Shown here: positions 1 through 6,310 of the stretch, one piece after another | How the letters are laid out: each line of letters begins with the position of its first letter | How positions within the stretch are numbered: the first letter of the stretch is position 1 | Source: JBEKYH01 sp049511115 | GTDB taxonomy: Bacteria; Planctomycetota; Phycisphaerae; Tepidisphaerales; Tepidisphaeraceae | Assembly: GCA_049511115.1 (NCBI GenBank) | Contig: JBEKYH010000142.1 | Location: 1 to 10,355, forward strand | Direction of reading: 5' to 3' | DNA length: 10,355 bases | The notes under the pieces: model-generated | What the model was told of the DNA's origin: nothing | Seen by the model: only the letters and a program-made list of their open reading frames with translations | The model's database searches: none | Program-made: the position numbers and the translations under genes

Positions 1-1096
1 CCCGGATTAGCGCTGCCGCCTGTGAGTCTGGGACGTTCATAATCTCGCGCCAACCGGAAGCGGCCGACCGCAATTGACTGGTCACCTCGTCTGTCACGCC
101 GCTGTTGTAATAACAGAAGAATTCAAACTGCTCGCCGTCGTATTCGCGAAAGAGCGGAAGAAGATTCCACCCCACCACATGCCGGCGGAAATCGGGTGAC
201 ACAAATCCAATTCGCAGCCGCCGGCCCGCCTCGCGGCCGTTCTCGTGTGGCGCGATGAACGGCCGGCGCGGGACCGCATGGCGCTGGGCCCAGGAGCGAT
301 GTTCTCGCAACAGCGCCTGGGCGTCGTAAGTCGAATCAAAATGCATGGCGTAGAGGCGATTGCTGTCGAAGTGAGCTCGCGTCGGATCAATTTGCAGCAC
401 CCGATCGTACAGCTTGATCGCCTCGCCAATCTGGCCCGTCTCCTTATAAACGTTTCCCAGATTGCTCAACGCGTCGGTCCGGTTGGGCTTCAATTCCAGC
501 GCTTTGCGATATGCGGCGGCGGCCTGATCCAGATCGCCCTTGGCCAACCATGCCGCCCCCAGCGTCACATAAGCGTCGCCAGATCCCGGCGCCAGGGCAA
601 TGGCCTTCTCGCAACGCCCAATCGCGCCGTCATAATCGCCCGTATAGGCGAGCACTTTCGCTAGATTGTGGTGGATAGCCGATACGTCGGGATTTAGCGC
701 GATCGCCCGGCGATAGGCTTCAATCGCTTCGGTCCACGCGGCCATTTTGGCCAGCACATCCCCCAGTCCCAGCCACGCCGGCCAATTGTCGGGACGCCCG
801 GTAACCGCGCGACGATACGCCAGGGCGGCCTGCTCGACTTTCCCTTGGCGAAAAAGAACCAGGCCCAGATTGCCGTGGAAATCTGCCGCCCCCGGCGCCA
901 GCACGATCGCCTGGGTGATGAGGTCGCGCGCGATCTCGTATCGCCCCTGCTGACAGGCGATCACGCCCAGCAAATGCAGCGCATCGACCTGCTTGGGATA
1001 TCCGGCCAGAACTTGGCGGTAGATGGCCTCGGCCTCGGCGAGCCTGCCGGCGCGATGATGCTCTGCGGCCACAGCGAGTGTCTGCTGGACAGTCAT
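1..1096 (-). CDS. TPR-repeat protein with OGT/SPINDLY-like glycosyltransferase domain (GT41), 3' part beyond window
   Basis: Translating the complement from the ATG at 1096 gives 365 open codons running off the left edge, so the C-terminal part is missing. Residues 1 to about 250 are tandem 34-residue TPR units with the usual pattern (LAEAEAIYRQVL, LGVIACQQGRYEIA, AIALNP). About residue 293 the GT41 catalytic region begins with RLRIGFVSPDFRRHVVG, which matches the equivalent segment of the gene just upstream; the UDP-sugar-binding lobe is not in the window. GT41 enzymes transfer a sugar from a nucleotide sugar to protein Ser/Thr or Asn, with the TPRs binding the acceptor. The donor and target here are unknown. 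The start overlaps the stop of the preceding gene as ATGA, which implies translational coupling. It is a colinear paralogue of that neighbour. TPR plus catalytic start is clear; the activity is inferred. Confidence 0.88.
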   Translation of the reverse strand, partial: MTVQQTLAVAAEHHRAGRLAEAEAIYRQVLAGYPKQVDALHLLGVIACQQGRYEIARDLITQAIVLAPGAADFHGNLGLVLFRQGKVEQAALAYRRAVTGRPDNWPAWLGLGDVLAKMAAWTEAIEAYRRAIALNPDVSAIHHNLAKVLAYTGDYDGAIGRCEKAIALAPGSGDAYVTLGAAWLAKGDLDQAAAAYRKALELKPNRTDALSNLGNVYKETGQIGEAIKLYDRVLQIDPTRAHFDSNRLYAMHFDSTYDAQALLREHRSWAQRHAVPRRPFIAPHENGREAGRRLRIGFVSPDFRRHVVGWNLLPLFREYDGEQFEFFCYYNSGVTDEVTSQLRSAASGWREIMNVPDSQAAALIR

Positions 1097-3060
1097 CGCG
1101 CCTGCTCGCACCAGGTCTTCCACATTTGCCGGTAAGCGGCCTCGACATCGCGGGCAAATCGCTTGGCGTCCATCATGGTCGAAGTCAGCATTCGCTCGCG
1201 CATGTTCATCCGCAGGTCGTTGAGCCGATTGAGATCGCCCGCCAGATCAACCGCCAACTGTAGATATTCTTCCTCCGAATAGGCAACCCACTGGGGCAGA
1301 CCGATATTGGAGAGGATGCTTCGCCCGCCGCGGCCAACGGCCGTCTGCCCCGATAGCGTTACCACGGGCACTCCCATCCACAATCCATCGCACGTCGTGA
1401 TGCCGCCGCCATAAGGGAACGGATCCAGCGCGATGTCCATGCGATGGTAGGTTTGCAGGTACTGCCAGAAGGGCTGCTTGCCGACGAACTCCACTTGTTT
1501 GTCCACGCCCACCGCCGCGAACCGCTTCATCGCCGCCTCGACATGCCCGCCGGGCTGGGCATGAATGATTATCTTCGACTTGGGAACCGCCGCGACGATC
1601 CGCGCCCACAAATCCATCGTCGCCGGAGATACCTTTGCGAAGTTATTCAAACACCCGAAGGTCACATATCCCGCGCGCAGCGCCGGGGCCGGCCGCATCG
1701 GCGGCGCCGGGTCGGGGCGCTGATAACACCAATAGGTATTGGGCAGGCGCACCGTCTTTTCCACGTAATATTTCGTGTCTTCATCCGACGGGTCCATGTA
1801 GGGATCGGATAGGCGGTAATCGATCGTGCTCAACCCCGTGCCACCGCAATAGCCGAGATAACTCACCTGCACCGGAGCAGGCTTGCGGGCAAACAGCAGC
1901 AGCCGGTTGTCGGCCATGTGGAGGGTCAGGTCCACAAGAATGTCAACCTTATCATTGCGAATCATTTCCGCCGCTTCCGGATCGCGCAAGGTGGAAATAT
2001 CCCGCCACCCGTCGGTGAATGACCGCAGCCGCTGCGACATCGAATCCAGCTTTTCCACCGCCGAATAGCAGACAATCTCAAACGGCCCGTGGTCGTGCTC
2101 CCGCAGCAGCGGCAGGAGATTGGTCCCCACCACATGATGCCGAAGATCAGCGGATACGTACCCGATCTTGAGCCGCTTATCCGGCGAGCGCTCATTCGTG
2201 TGCGGCTTAATGACCGACGCCAATGGCGCGGCGTGCTGTTGCGCGAAGTCGCGCTGCCGGGCCAATATCTCCGCCGGACCAAAATCCGGATGAAATTGCA
2301 ACAGGTAAATAAGATTGCTGTGGGCAGTGGTGTTGCCCGGCTGCAAGTCAATGGCCTTTTGGTACGCGGCCATGGCCTCATCAAGCCGCCCGGTGAGTTT
2401 CAGCACAACGCCCAGGTTGGTCTGCGCCTCGGGGTAAGCGGGTCGAAGCTCAACAGCCTTTCGGTAGGCCGTGATCGCCTCGTCAAGGTTGCCCATATGC
2501 TGCAGAGCGATTCCCAGATTGAAATACGCCTGCGGATAATTGGGCTGCTGCTCAATCGCCTTGCGGTAGGCGAGGGCCGCGTGATTCACCTCGCCTTTGC
2601 CAAAGAAGAGCGCCCCCAGGCTGTTGTAGGCTTCGGGATAAGTCGCCTGAAGCTGAATCGCTCGTTGGCATGCGGTCAGGGCCTCTTCCACCTTTCCCAG
2701 ATGTTGCAGCACACCGGAAAGATTGTGCCACGCCTTGGGATAATTGGCCCGGATGGCCAGCGCCTTGCGATACGACGCCGCCGCCTCCTCCAGGCGCCGC
2801 AGCGACGCCAGCGAAAGTCCCAGATTGCGGTGATATTCCGCGACGCCCGGATTCAGGGAAATCGCCTTGGTGATTAGCTCGACCGACTGCTCATGCCGCC
2901 CCGTCTGATACGCGACGACGCCCAGCAGATGCAGCGCATCGGGATGGTTCGGCTGATTGGCCAGCACCTGCCGATAGACCGCCTCGGCTTCGACCAGTTT
3001 CCCCGAGGTATGGTTCCGCAGCGCCTCCTGGATTGGATCAGTCGTGTTGGTTTGCGTCAT
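1093..3060 (-). CDS. TPR-repeat O-GlcNAc transferase-like glycosyltransferase (GT41/SPINDLY family), complete
   Basis: This is a 655-residue protein. Residues 10 to about 250 hold roughly seven TPRs (for example AIEQQPNYPQAYFNLGIALQ). Residues 296-655 are a GT41-type GT-B catalytic domain: KRLKIGYVSADLRHHVVG at 296-313 (histidine-containing loop), QVSYLGYCGGTG at 398-409, LNNFAKVSP at 471-479, and DPFPYGGGITTCDGLWMGVP at 546-565. By alignment from memory, Lys476 and Asp558 fall where human OGT binds UDP, so a nucleotide-sugar transferase is likely. Human OGT has a histidine in the last motif (NGHTT) where this has GGITT, as bacterial relatives often do, so GlcNAc specificity should not be assumed. 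The protein has no signal peptide and is probably cytoplasmic. The ATG follows an AGGA 2 nt upstream and an AGAGG further up. It lies 21 nt after the GH4 gene and overlaps the next TPR gene by 4 nt. Target proteins are unknown. Confidence 0.92.
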   Translation of the reverse strand: MTQTNTTDPIQEALRNHTSGKLVEAEAVYRQVLANQPNHPDALHLLGVVAYQTGRHEQSVELITKAISLNPGVAEYHRNLGLSLASLRRLEEAAASYRKALAIRANYPKAWHNLSGVLQHLGKVEEALTACQRAIQLQATYPEAYNSLGALFFGKGEVNHAALAYRKAIEQQPNYPQAYFNLGIALQHMGNLDEAITAYRKAVELRPAYPEAQTNLGVVLKLTGRLDEAMAAYQKAIDLQPGNTTAHSNLIYLLQFHPDFGPAEILARQRDFAQQHAAPLASVIKPHTNERSPDKRLKIGYVSADLRHHVVGTNLLPLLREHDHGPFEIVCYSAVEKLDSMSQRLRSFTDGWRDISTLRDPEAAEMIRNDKVDILVDLTLHMADNRLLLFARKPAPVQVSYLGYCGGTGLSTIDYRLSDPYMDPSDEDTKYYVEKTVRLPNTYWCYQRPDPAPPMRPAPALRAGYVTFGCLNNFAKVSPATMDLWARIVAAVPKSKIIIHAQPGGHVEAAMKRFAAVGVDKQVEFVGKQPFWQYLQTYHRMDIALDPFPYGGGITTCDGLWMGVPVVTLSGQTAVGRGGRSILSNIGLPQWVAYSEEEYLQLAVDLAGDLNRLNDLRMNMRERMLTSTMMDAKRFARDVEAAYRQMWKTWCEQAR

Positions 3061-3081
3061 CGTCCTGCGCCTCTTTGCACA

Positions 3082-4368
3082 TCATATCAGCTTCGGCAAC
3101 AGCGGGCCGTGTGCGGCGATCAATTCATCGCACATTTGCACGATCTGGTCCAGCGACAGCGTCGCCGCCGTCAGCGGATCAAACATGACCGCCTGATACA
3201 CATGATCGCGACGCCCTTCGCGGACCGCGCGAATGAACAATTCATGCTGGATCAGGTGCGGCTGAATGTAGCCGAGTAGTTGAGGCGGCAAATTGCCGAC
3301 AGGCATGAACCGCAAACCGCGCTGATCCACCGTCGTCGGTGCTTCGGCAATCGCGTCCGCCGGCAGATTGGAAATCGTTCCGTCGTTGGGCATATTGGCG
3401 TATACCACGGTCGGTCGGCCCGTCACCACGGCATGGATAATCGGTGCCGCATATTCCTGCGTGTGATTAACCGGAATGGGTTGATCGCTAAAGGCAACGG
3501 CTTTCAATTGCTCAAATTCACGGGCGATCTTCTCGCAGCGGCGCAGGTATTCATCCACGGGAACGTCGAATCTCGCCATCTGCTCGCGCCCATGCGCCAT
3601 GAAATAGGGGCAGTATTCGGCGTTATGCTCCGAGCTTTCGGTCACGTAGTAGCCCAGGCGTTTGAGCAGTTCAAAACGCACCTTGTTGGTGTTGTAAACA
3701 TCGTAGCGACCGGCCAGGTCGAATAAACGCGGGTATAGGTTCTGGCCGTCCTTTTCCAGGCGCAGGTAAAACGCCATGTGATTGATGCCGGCGCAGAGGA
3801 ACGACACATCCTTTGGATTCAGTTGCATGTACCAGCAAAGCTGGTTGATCGTCCCCTGCACGCTGTGGCAAAGGCCCGCCGCGCGCTTGACGCCGCAATG
3901 GGCGATCACCCGCATGTTGATCGACATTGGGTTGGCATAATTCAACAGCCATGCGTTGGGGCAAACCTCCGCCATCTCGCGGCACATTGCCTCCAAAACC
4001 GGATACGTGCGCAGCCCGCGAAAAAATCCTCCCGGACCGGTTGTGTCGGCAATGGTAAACTGCAGCCCAAATTTTCGCGGGATCTCAAAGTCGATCAGCG
4101 TGCTGGCGTGGCCGCCGACCTGCACCATATTGATCACAAAATCGGCCCCGGCCAGCGCGGCGCGGCGGTCAGTGGTCGCCTCGATAATCGGATGCGCCCC
4201 CGCTGCCAGCGCGGTCTTGTGAGCCACCACCCGCGCCACTTCCAGGCGCTCGGCGTCGATATCCATCAGCGAAAGCGTGATGCCCTTAAACTCAGTAAGT
4301 GAAAGAATATCGCCGACGAGGTTCTTGCAAAAAACCACGCTGCCGGCGCCGATCATCGCGATCTTCAT
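3082..4368 (-). CDS. melA: Alpha-galactosidase, glycoside hydrolase family 4 (MelA-like)
   Basis: The 428-residue product matches E. coli MelA (about 450 residues) along its whole length. GH4 enzymes cleave terminal alpha-galactosides such as melibiose by an oxidation-elimination route needing NAD+ and a divalent metal, normally Mn2+. Visible motifs are the Rossmann loop MKIAMIGAGSVVF at the N-terminus, the acidic strand end LMDID (34-38), ADTTGPGG (107-114), NYANPM (143-148), GLCHSVQGT with the metal-ligand Cys167, AGINHMAFYL with the metal-ligand His197, and VTESSEHNAEYCPYF (242-256). CHSVQGT and INHMAFYL are almost exactly those of MelA, which favours alpha-galactosidase over alpha-glucosidase or glucuronidase members of GH4. 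There is no signal peptide, so it is cytoplasmic. I start it at the ATG at 4368, because the Rossmann strand must lie at the N-terminus; a reading from 4455 adds 29 unrelated residues overlapping the upstream gene. The gap to that gene is 4 nt with no strong ribosome site, suggesting coupled translation. Confidence 0.93.
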   Translation of the reverse strand: MKIAMIGAGSVVFCKNLVGDILSLTEFKGITLSLMDIDAERLEVARVVAHKTALAAGAHPIIEATTDRRAALAGADFVINMVQVGGHASTLIDFEIPRKFGLQFTIADTTGPGGFFRGLRTYPVLEAMCREMAEVCPNAWLLNYANPMSINMRVIAHCGVKRAAGLCHSVQGTINQLCWYMQLNPKDVSFLCAGINHMAFYLRLEKDGQNLYPRLFDLAGRYDVYNTNKVRFELLKRLGYYVTESSEHNAEYCPYFMAHGREQMARFDVPVDEYLRRCEKIAREFEQLKAVAFSDQPIPVNHTQEYAAPIIHAVVTGRPTVVYANMPNDGTISNLPADAIAEAPTTVDQRGLRFMPVGNLPPQLLGYIQPHLIQHELFIRAVREGRRDHVYQAVMFDPLTAATLSLDQIVQMCDELIAAHGPLLPKLI

Positions 4369-4372
4369 GACG

Positions 4373-5758
4373 TTAAGAACCGGCGGGAGCCTGGGGGCCG
4401 CTGGATGCGCCGGCCGCTGCGCCGGCGGGCGGCTGGGAAGCCTGCGATGTTTCAATGATGACCGTTTCGCTCACGACCGCCTGCTCTGTCGCCGGCGTCG
4501 GGGGCGAAAAATCGTCGTCGGAATTCTCCAGGTACACGTCGTCCATCGCCGTCGCGTCAAGCTGGCGGCGCATCAGCAGGTAGATGATTGTATTGGCCGA
4601 AAAGTAAAAGCTGATGGCAAACGCGCCCAGAACGCCGATCACCAGGTAAATCCAAAAGCTCAGCATGCCCGCCCCGATGCTTTCCGCCCAAGTCAGCGAC
4701 GGATAATCCGGAGTATAAGTCAACCGGCCCGTGGTGAGCGGCGACGGCCACATCGAAGGGAGCAGCCCGACATGCACAAACGATCCCATGGCCACAAAAT
4801 GATGCGCCAGGGCCAGCATGAGCAAAATAAAGAACCGCACAAAAAGGTACGTCACCGCGCCATACGCCACGGCCACGCCGGTGTAGAACAGCATGCGCCA
4901 CGGCCGCGCATACACATAGCTGAAACTGCGGCTGATGGCGTCGAAGCTGTCGGAACCTTCCACCGCCACCGTCGGATACATGAGGTTAAACCCGCCGATA
5001 GCGCCAAGGATCACCAGTGTCTGCACGAATCCCGCCAGTAGCGCCAGGCAAAATGCCGCGCCCAACACGACCGGCCCCAGAATGGGAATATTCACCAGCA
5101 ACGAAGCCCCCGCCAAAAGCAGGCCGACTCCCAGGACAATCAGCATGGGGATAATCGGAGCGCTGGCAAACGAGAGGAATTTCCCAATCGCGAAATCGAG
5201 CGCCTGCCGCACGGAGACTTTTTCGTCCCTGGCCACGTGCACCGCTGCCAGCCGCGCGATCGCGCCGCCAAAAAGAGACCAGGAGGATAAAAACAGGATC
5301 GCGAAAAAGATTGCAAAGACGGGATGGATTTGCACGAGCCACAGCGGACCGACGACCACAAAGTTATAGATATGTCCCGGCACACCCGGGGAGAGGGGCG
5401 TTTCAAACCAATCGTTGCTCAGAACGCCATGCACCACGCCGTCGAATTCGTGGGTCTGGTATTCGAAAAGGGTGTGGAACAGCCCGAACCGTTCGTCGCC
5501 GGTGACGGCCGACACGCCCGCCTGAAAATCCGCCGACGTATTGGACGCCTCGTAGATCGACACTTCATCCACGACCGCCCGGCTCTTCGCCGGCCAAAGC
5601 GCGTCGAGCAGCCGCCCGCCCGCGTAGACGGTCAGGAGAAGCGCCAGGCCGAGCATCAGCTTGGAAGGATGGATGGCAATGCGGAAAGCCCGGAAGATAT
5701 GCGTGAACGGCAGTAGCTGCCGCCAATCAACGCCTTGGAATAGTTGCCCTTCGTCCAC
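4373..5758 (-). CDS. Polytopic membrane protein of unknown function
   Basis: I do not recognise a characterised family. The 461-residue protein starts at GTG (5758) with an AAAGGAG ribosome site 10 nt before it. A short N-terminal cytosolic stretch (DWRQLLPFTHIFRAFRIA) precedes a first membrane segment at about 33-53. A polar domain follows at about 55-127. Further hydrophobic blocks lie at about 130-170, 198-220, 224-258, 285-318 and 362-396, giving roughly 6 to 8 spans. The tail from 397 is soluble, with an acidic motif (MDDVYLENSDDDF) and then an Ala/Pro/Ser-rich low-complexity end. There is no ATP-binding, transporter-signature or catalytic motif. I have the impression of similar proteins being widespread in planctomycetes, but cannot verify that. 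It is the first gene of the leftward set and lies 4 nt before the GH4 gene. A transport role for galactosides would be a guess from position only. Confidence 0.85.
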   Translation of the reverse strand: MDEGQLFQGVDWRQLLPFTHIFRAFRIAIHPSKLMLGLALLLTVYAGGRLLDALWPAKSRAVVDEVSIYEASNTSADFQAGVSAVTGDERFGLFHTLFEYQTHEFDGVVHGVLSNDWFETPLSPGVPGHIYNFVVVGPLWLVQIHPVFAIFFAILFLSSWSLFGGAIARLAAVHVARDEKVSVRQALDFAIGKFLSFASAPIIPMLIVLGVGLLLAGASLLVNIPILGPVVLGAAFCLALLAGFVQTLVILGAIGGFNLMYPTVAVEGSDSFDAISRSFSYVYARPWRMLFYTGVAVAYGAVTYLFVRFFILLMLALAHHFVAMGSFVHVGLLPSMWPSPLTTGRLTYTPDYPSLTWAESIGAGMLSFWIYLVIGVLGAFAISFYFSANTIIYLLMRRQLDATAMDDVYLENSDDDFSPPTPATEQAVVSETVIIETSQASQPPAGAAAGASSGPQAPAGS

Positions 5759-5768
5759 CTGGACGGCA

Positions 5769-5775
5769 CTCCTTT
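5769..5775 (-). promoter_or_regulatory. Shine-Dalgarno site AAAGGAG deciding the GTG start of the membrane protein
   Basis: The complement reads AAAGGAG at 5775-5769, followed by 10 nt and then GTG at 5758. No ATG in this frame lies near, so this site supports GTG initiation. The spacing is at the long end of normal. Confidence 0.6.
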
Positions 5776-5815
5776 CGCCACCGGCCTACACTCGCGCCTT
5801 GTCCGGCGGGAAGCT

Positions 5816-5842
5816 ATTATAGTGATGCGCGTCCAAGTGCAA
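5816..5842 (-). promoter_or_regulatory. Candidate sigma-70 promoter for the leftward operon
   Basis: The complement carries a perfect -10 hexamer TATAAT (5821-5816). The best -35 partner is TTGCAC (5842-5837), with a short 15-nt spacer and only moderate agreement with TTGACA. Transcription would begin near 5809, giving a leader of about 50 nt before the GTG start at 5758. The -10 is striking in such GC-rich DNA; the -35 is weak. Confidence 0.5.
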
Positions 5843-5867
5843 AATCCGGTGACGACGCGAATTCCTC

Positions 5868-5896
5868 TTGGCGAGGGAGGCCTGGATGAATAAAGT
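5868..5896 (+). promoter_or_regulatory. Candidate sigma-70 promoter for the rightward operon
   Basis: TTGGCG (5868-5873) and TAAAGT (5891-5896) each match the sigma-70 consensus at four of six positions and are separated by an optimal 17 nt. Transcription would start near 5903, leaving a leader of about 26 nt that contains the ribosome site AGGAG (5919-5923), which lies 5 nt before the ATG at 5929. The match is moderate, so an ECF-type or other promoter cannot be excluded. Confidence 0.4.
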
Positions 5897-5928
5897 AGTG
5901 TCAGCAACGCCCCTCAGCAGGAGATTTC

Positions 5929-6279
5929 ATGGATATTACGCCGACAACCAACACCATAAACTACGACGATTTTGCCAAACTTGATCTGCGCGTGGCCACC
6001 GTGCTCGACTGCAAGCCGCACGCCAACGCGGATAAGCTCCTGGTTCTCCAGATTGACCTCGGCAACGAAAATCGCCAGATCTGCGCCGGCCTGCGCCAGC
6101 ACACGCCGCCGGAGCAGTTGATCGGCAAGCAGATCATCGTGGTAGCCAATCTGGCCCCGAGGCAGATGAGAGGGGAAATCAGCCAGGGCATGTTGCTGGC
6201 TGCGACGGACGCCGTGACCGGCAAGGTTATCGTGATCGTCCCATCGGAGCCGACGCCGGCCGGCTCGAAAGTCAGTTGA
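5929..6279 (+). CDS. Stand-alone tRNA-binding OB-fold protein (MetRS C-terminal domain / CsaA-like)
   Basis: The 116-residue protein is essentially one tRNA-binding domain of the EMAP-II/Arc1p type, the fold found at the C-terminus of many bacterial methionyl-tRNA synthetases and in free proteins such as CsaA. Diagnostic motifs are DFAKLDLRVATVL (14-26), HANADKLLVLQIDLG (31-45), the ICAGLRQ segment near 51-57, and VVANLAPRQMRGEISQGMLL (71-90), which matches the family pattern N-L-x-P-R-x-M-x-G-x-x-S-x-G-M. No aminoacylation domain is present. It may act as a separate MetRS beta subunit that helps tRNA binding or dimerisation, or as a CsaA-like factor; the sequence does not settle this. The ATG has a good AGGAG site 5 nt upstream. 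It begins the rightward gene set and lies 31 nt before the GH27 gene. The functional link to that gene is unclear. Confidence 0.9.
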   Translation: MDITPTTNTINYDDFAKLDLRVATVLDCKPHANADKLLVLQIDLGNENRQICAGLRQHTPPEQLIGKQIIVVANLAPRQMRGEISQGMLLAATDAVTGKVIVIVPSEPTPAGSKVS

Positions 6280-6310
6280 AATCACATCGAGAAGAAACGA
6301 GGCGGAAGGA

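Larger units (their letters stand above)
5759..5928. other. Divergent intergenic control region
   Basis: This 170-base stretch separates the two divergent gene sets and is the only sizeable non-coding segment in the window. It contains one candidate promoter for each direction and their ribosome sites. Because it stands between operons that each encode an alpha-galactosidase, a regulator bound here could affect both. I looked for an inverted-repeat operator and found no convincing one. A short CCTC/GAGG inverted pair near 5864-5876 is too small to be a terminator. Confidence 0.75.

Noticed and set aside
2089..2877. A 262-codon plus-strand open frame opposite the TPR region of the complete GT41 gene
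   Set aside because: Its apparent internal periodicity simply mirrors the TPR repeats on the other strand, and it has no ribosome site or known domain.
1..3060. Repeated DNA stretches such as those around 965 and 2930
   Set aside because: They encode the same TPR positions in two paralogous proteins, so they reflect gene duplication and the repeat domain rather than a mobile or CRISPR-type repeat.
4369..4455. Extension of the GH4 gene by 29 residues to an ATG at 4455
   Set aside because: The added residues are Pro/Arg-rich, overlap the end of the membrane protein gene, and would place sequence ahead of the Rossmann strand that begins GH4 proteins. The ATG at 4368 fits better.
5864..5876. 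Possible hairpin (CCTC...GAGG) as a terminator in the divergent region
   Set aside because: The stem is only four base pairs, no T-run follows, and neither gene set ends here.
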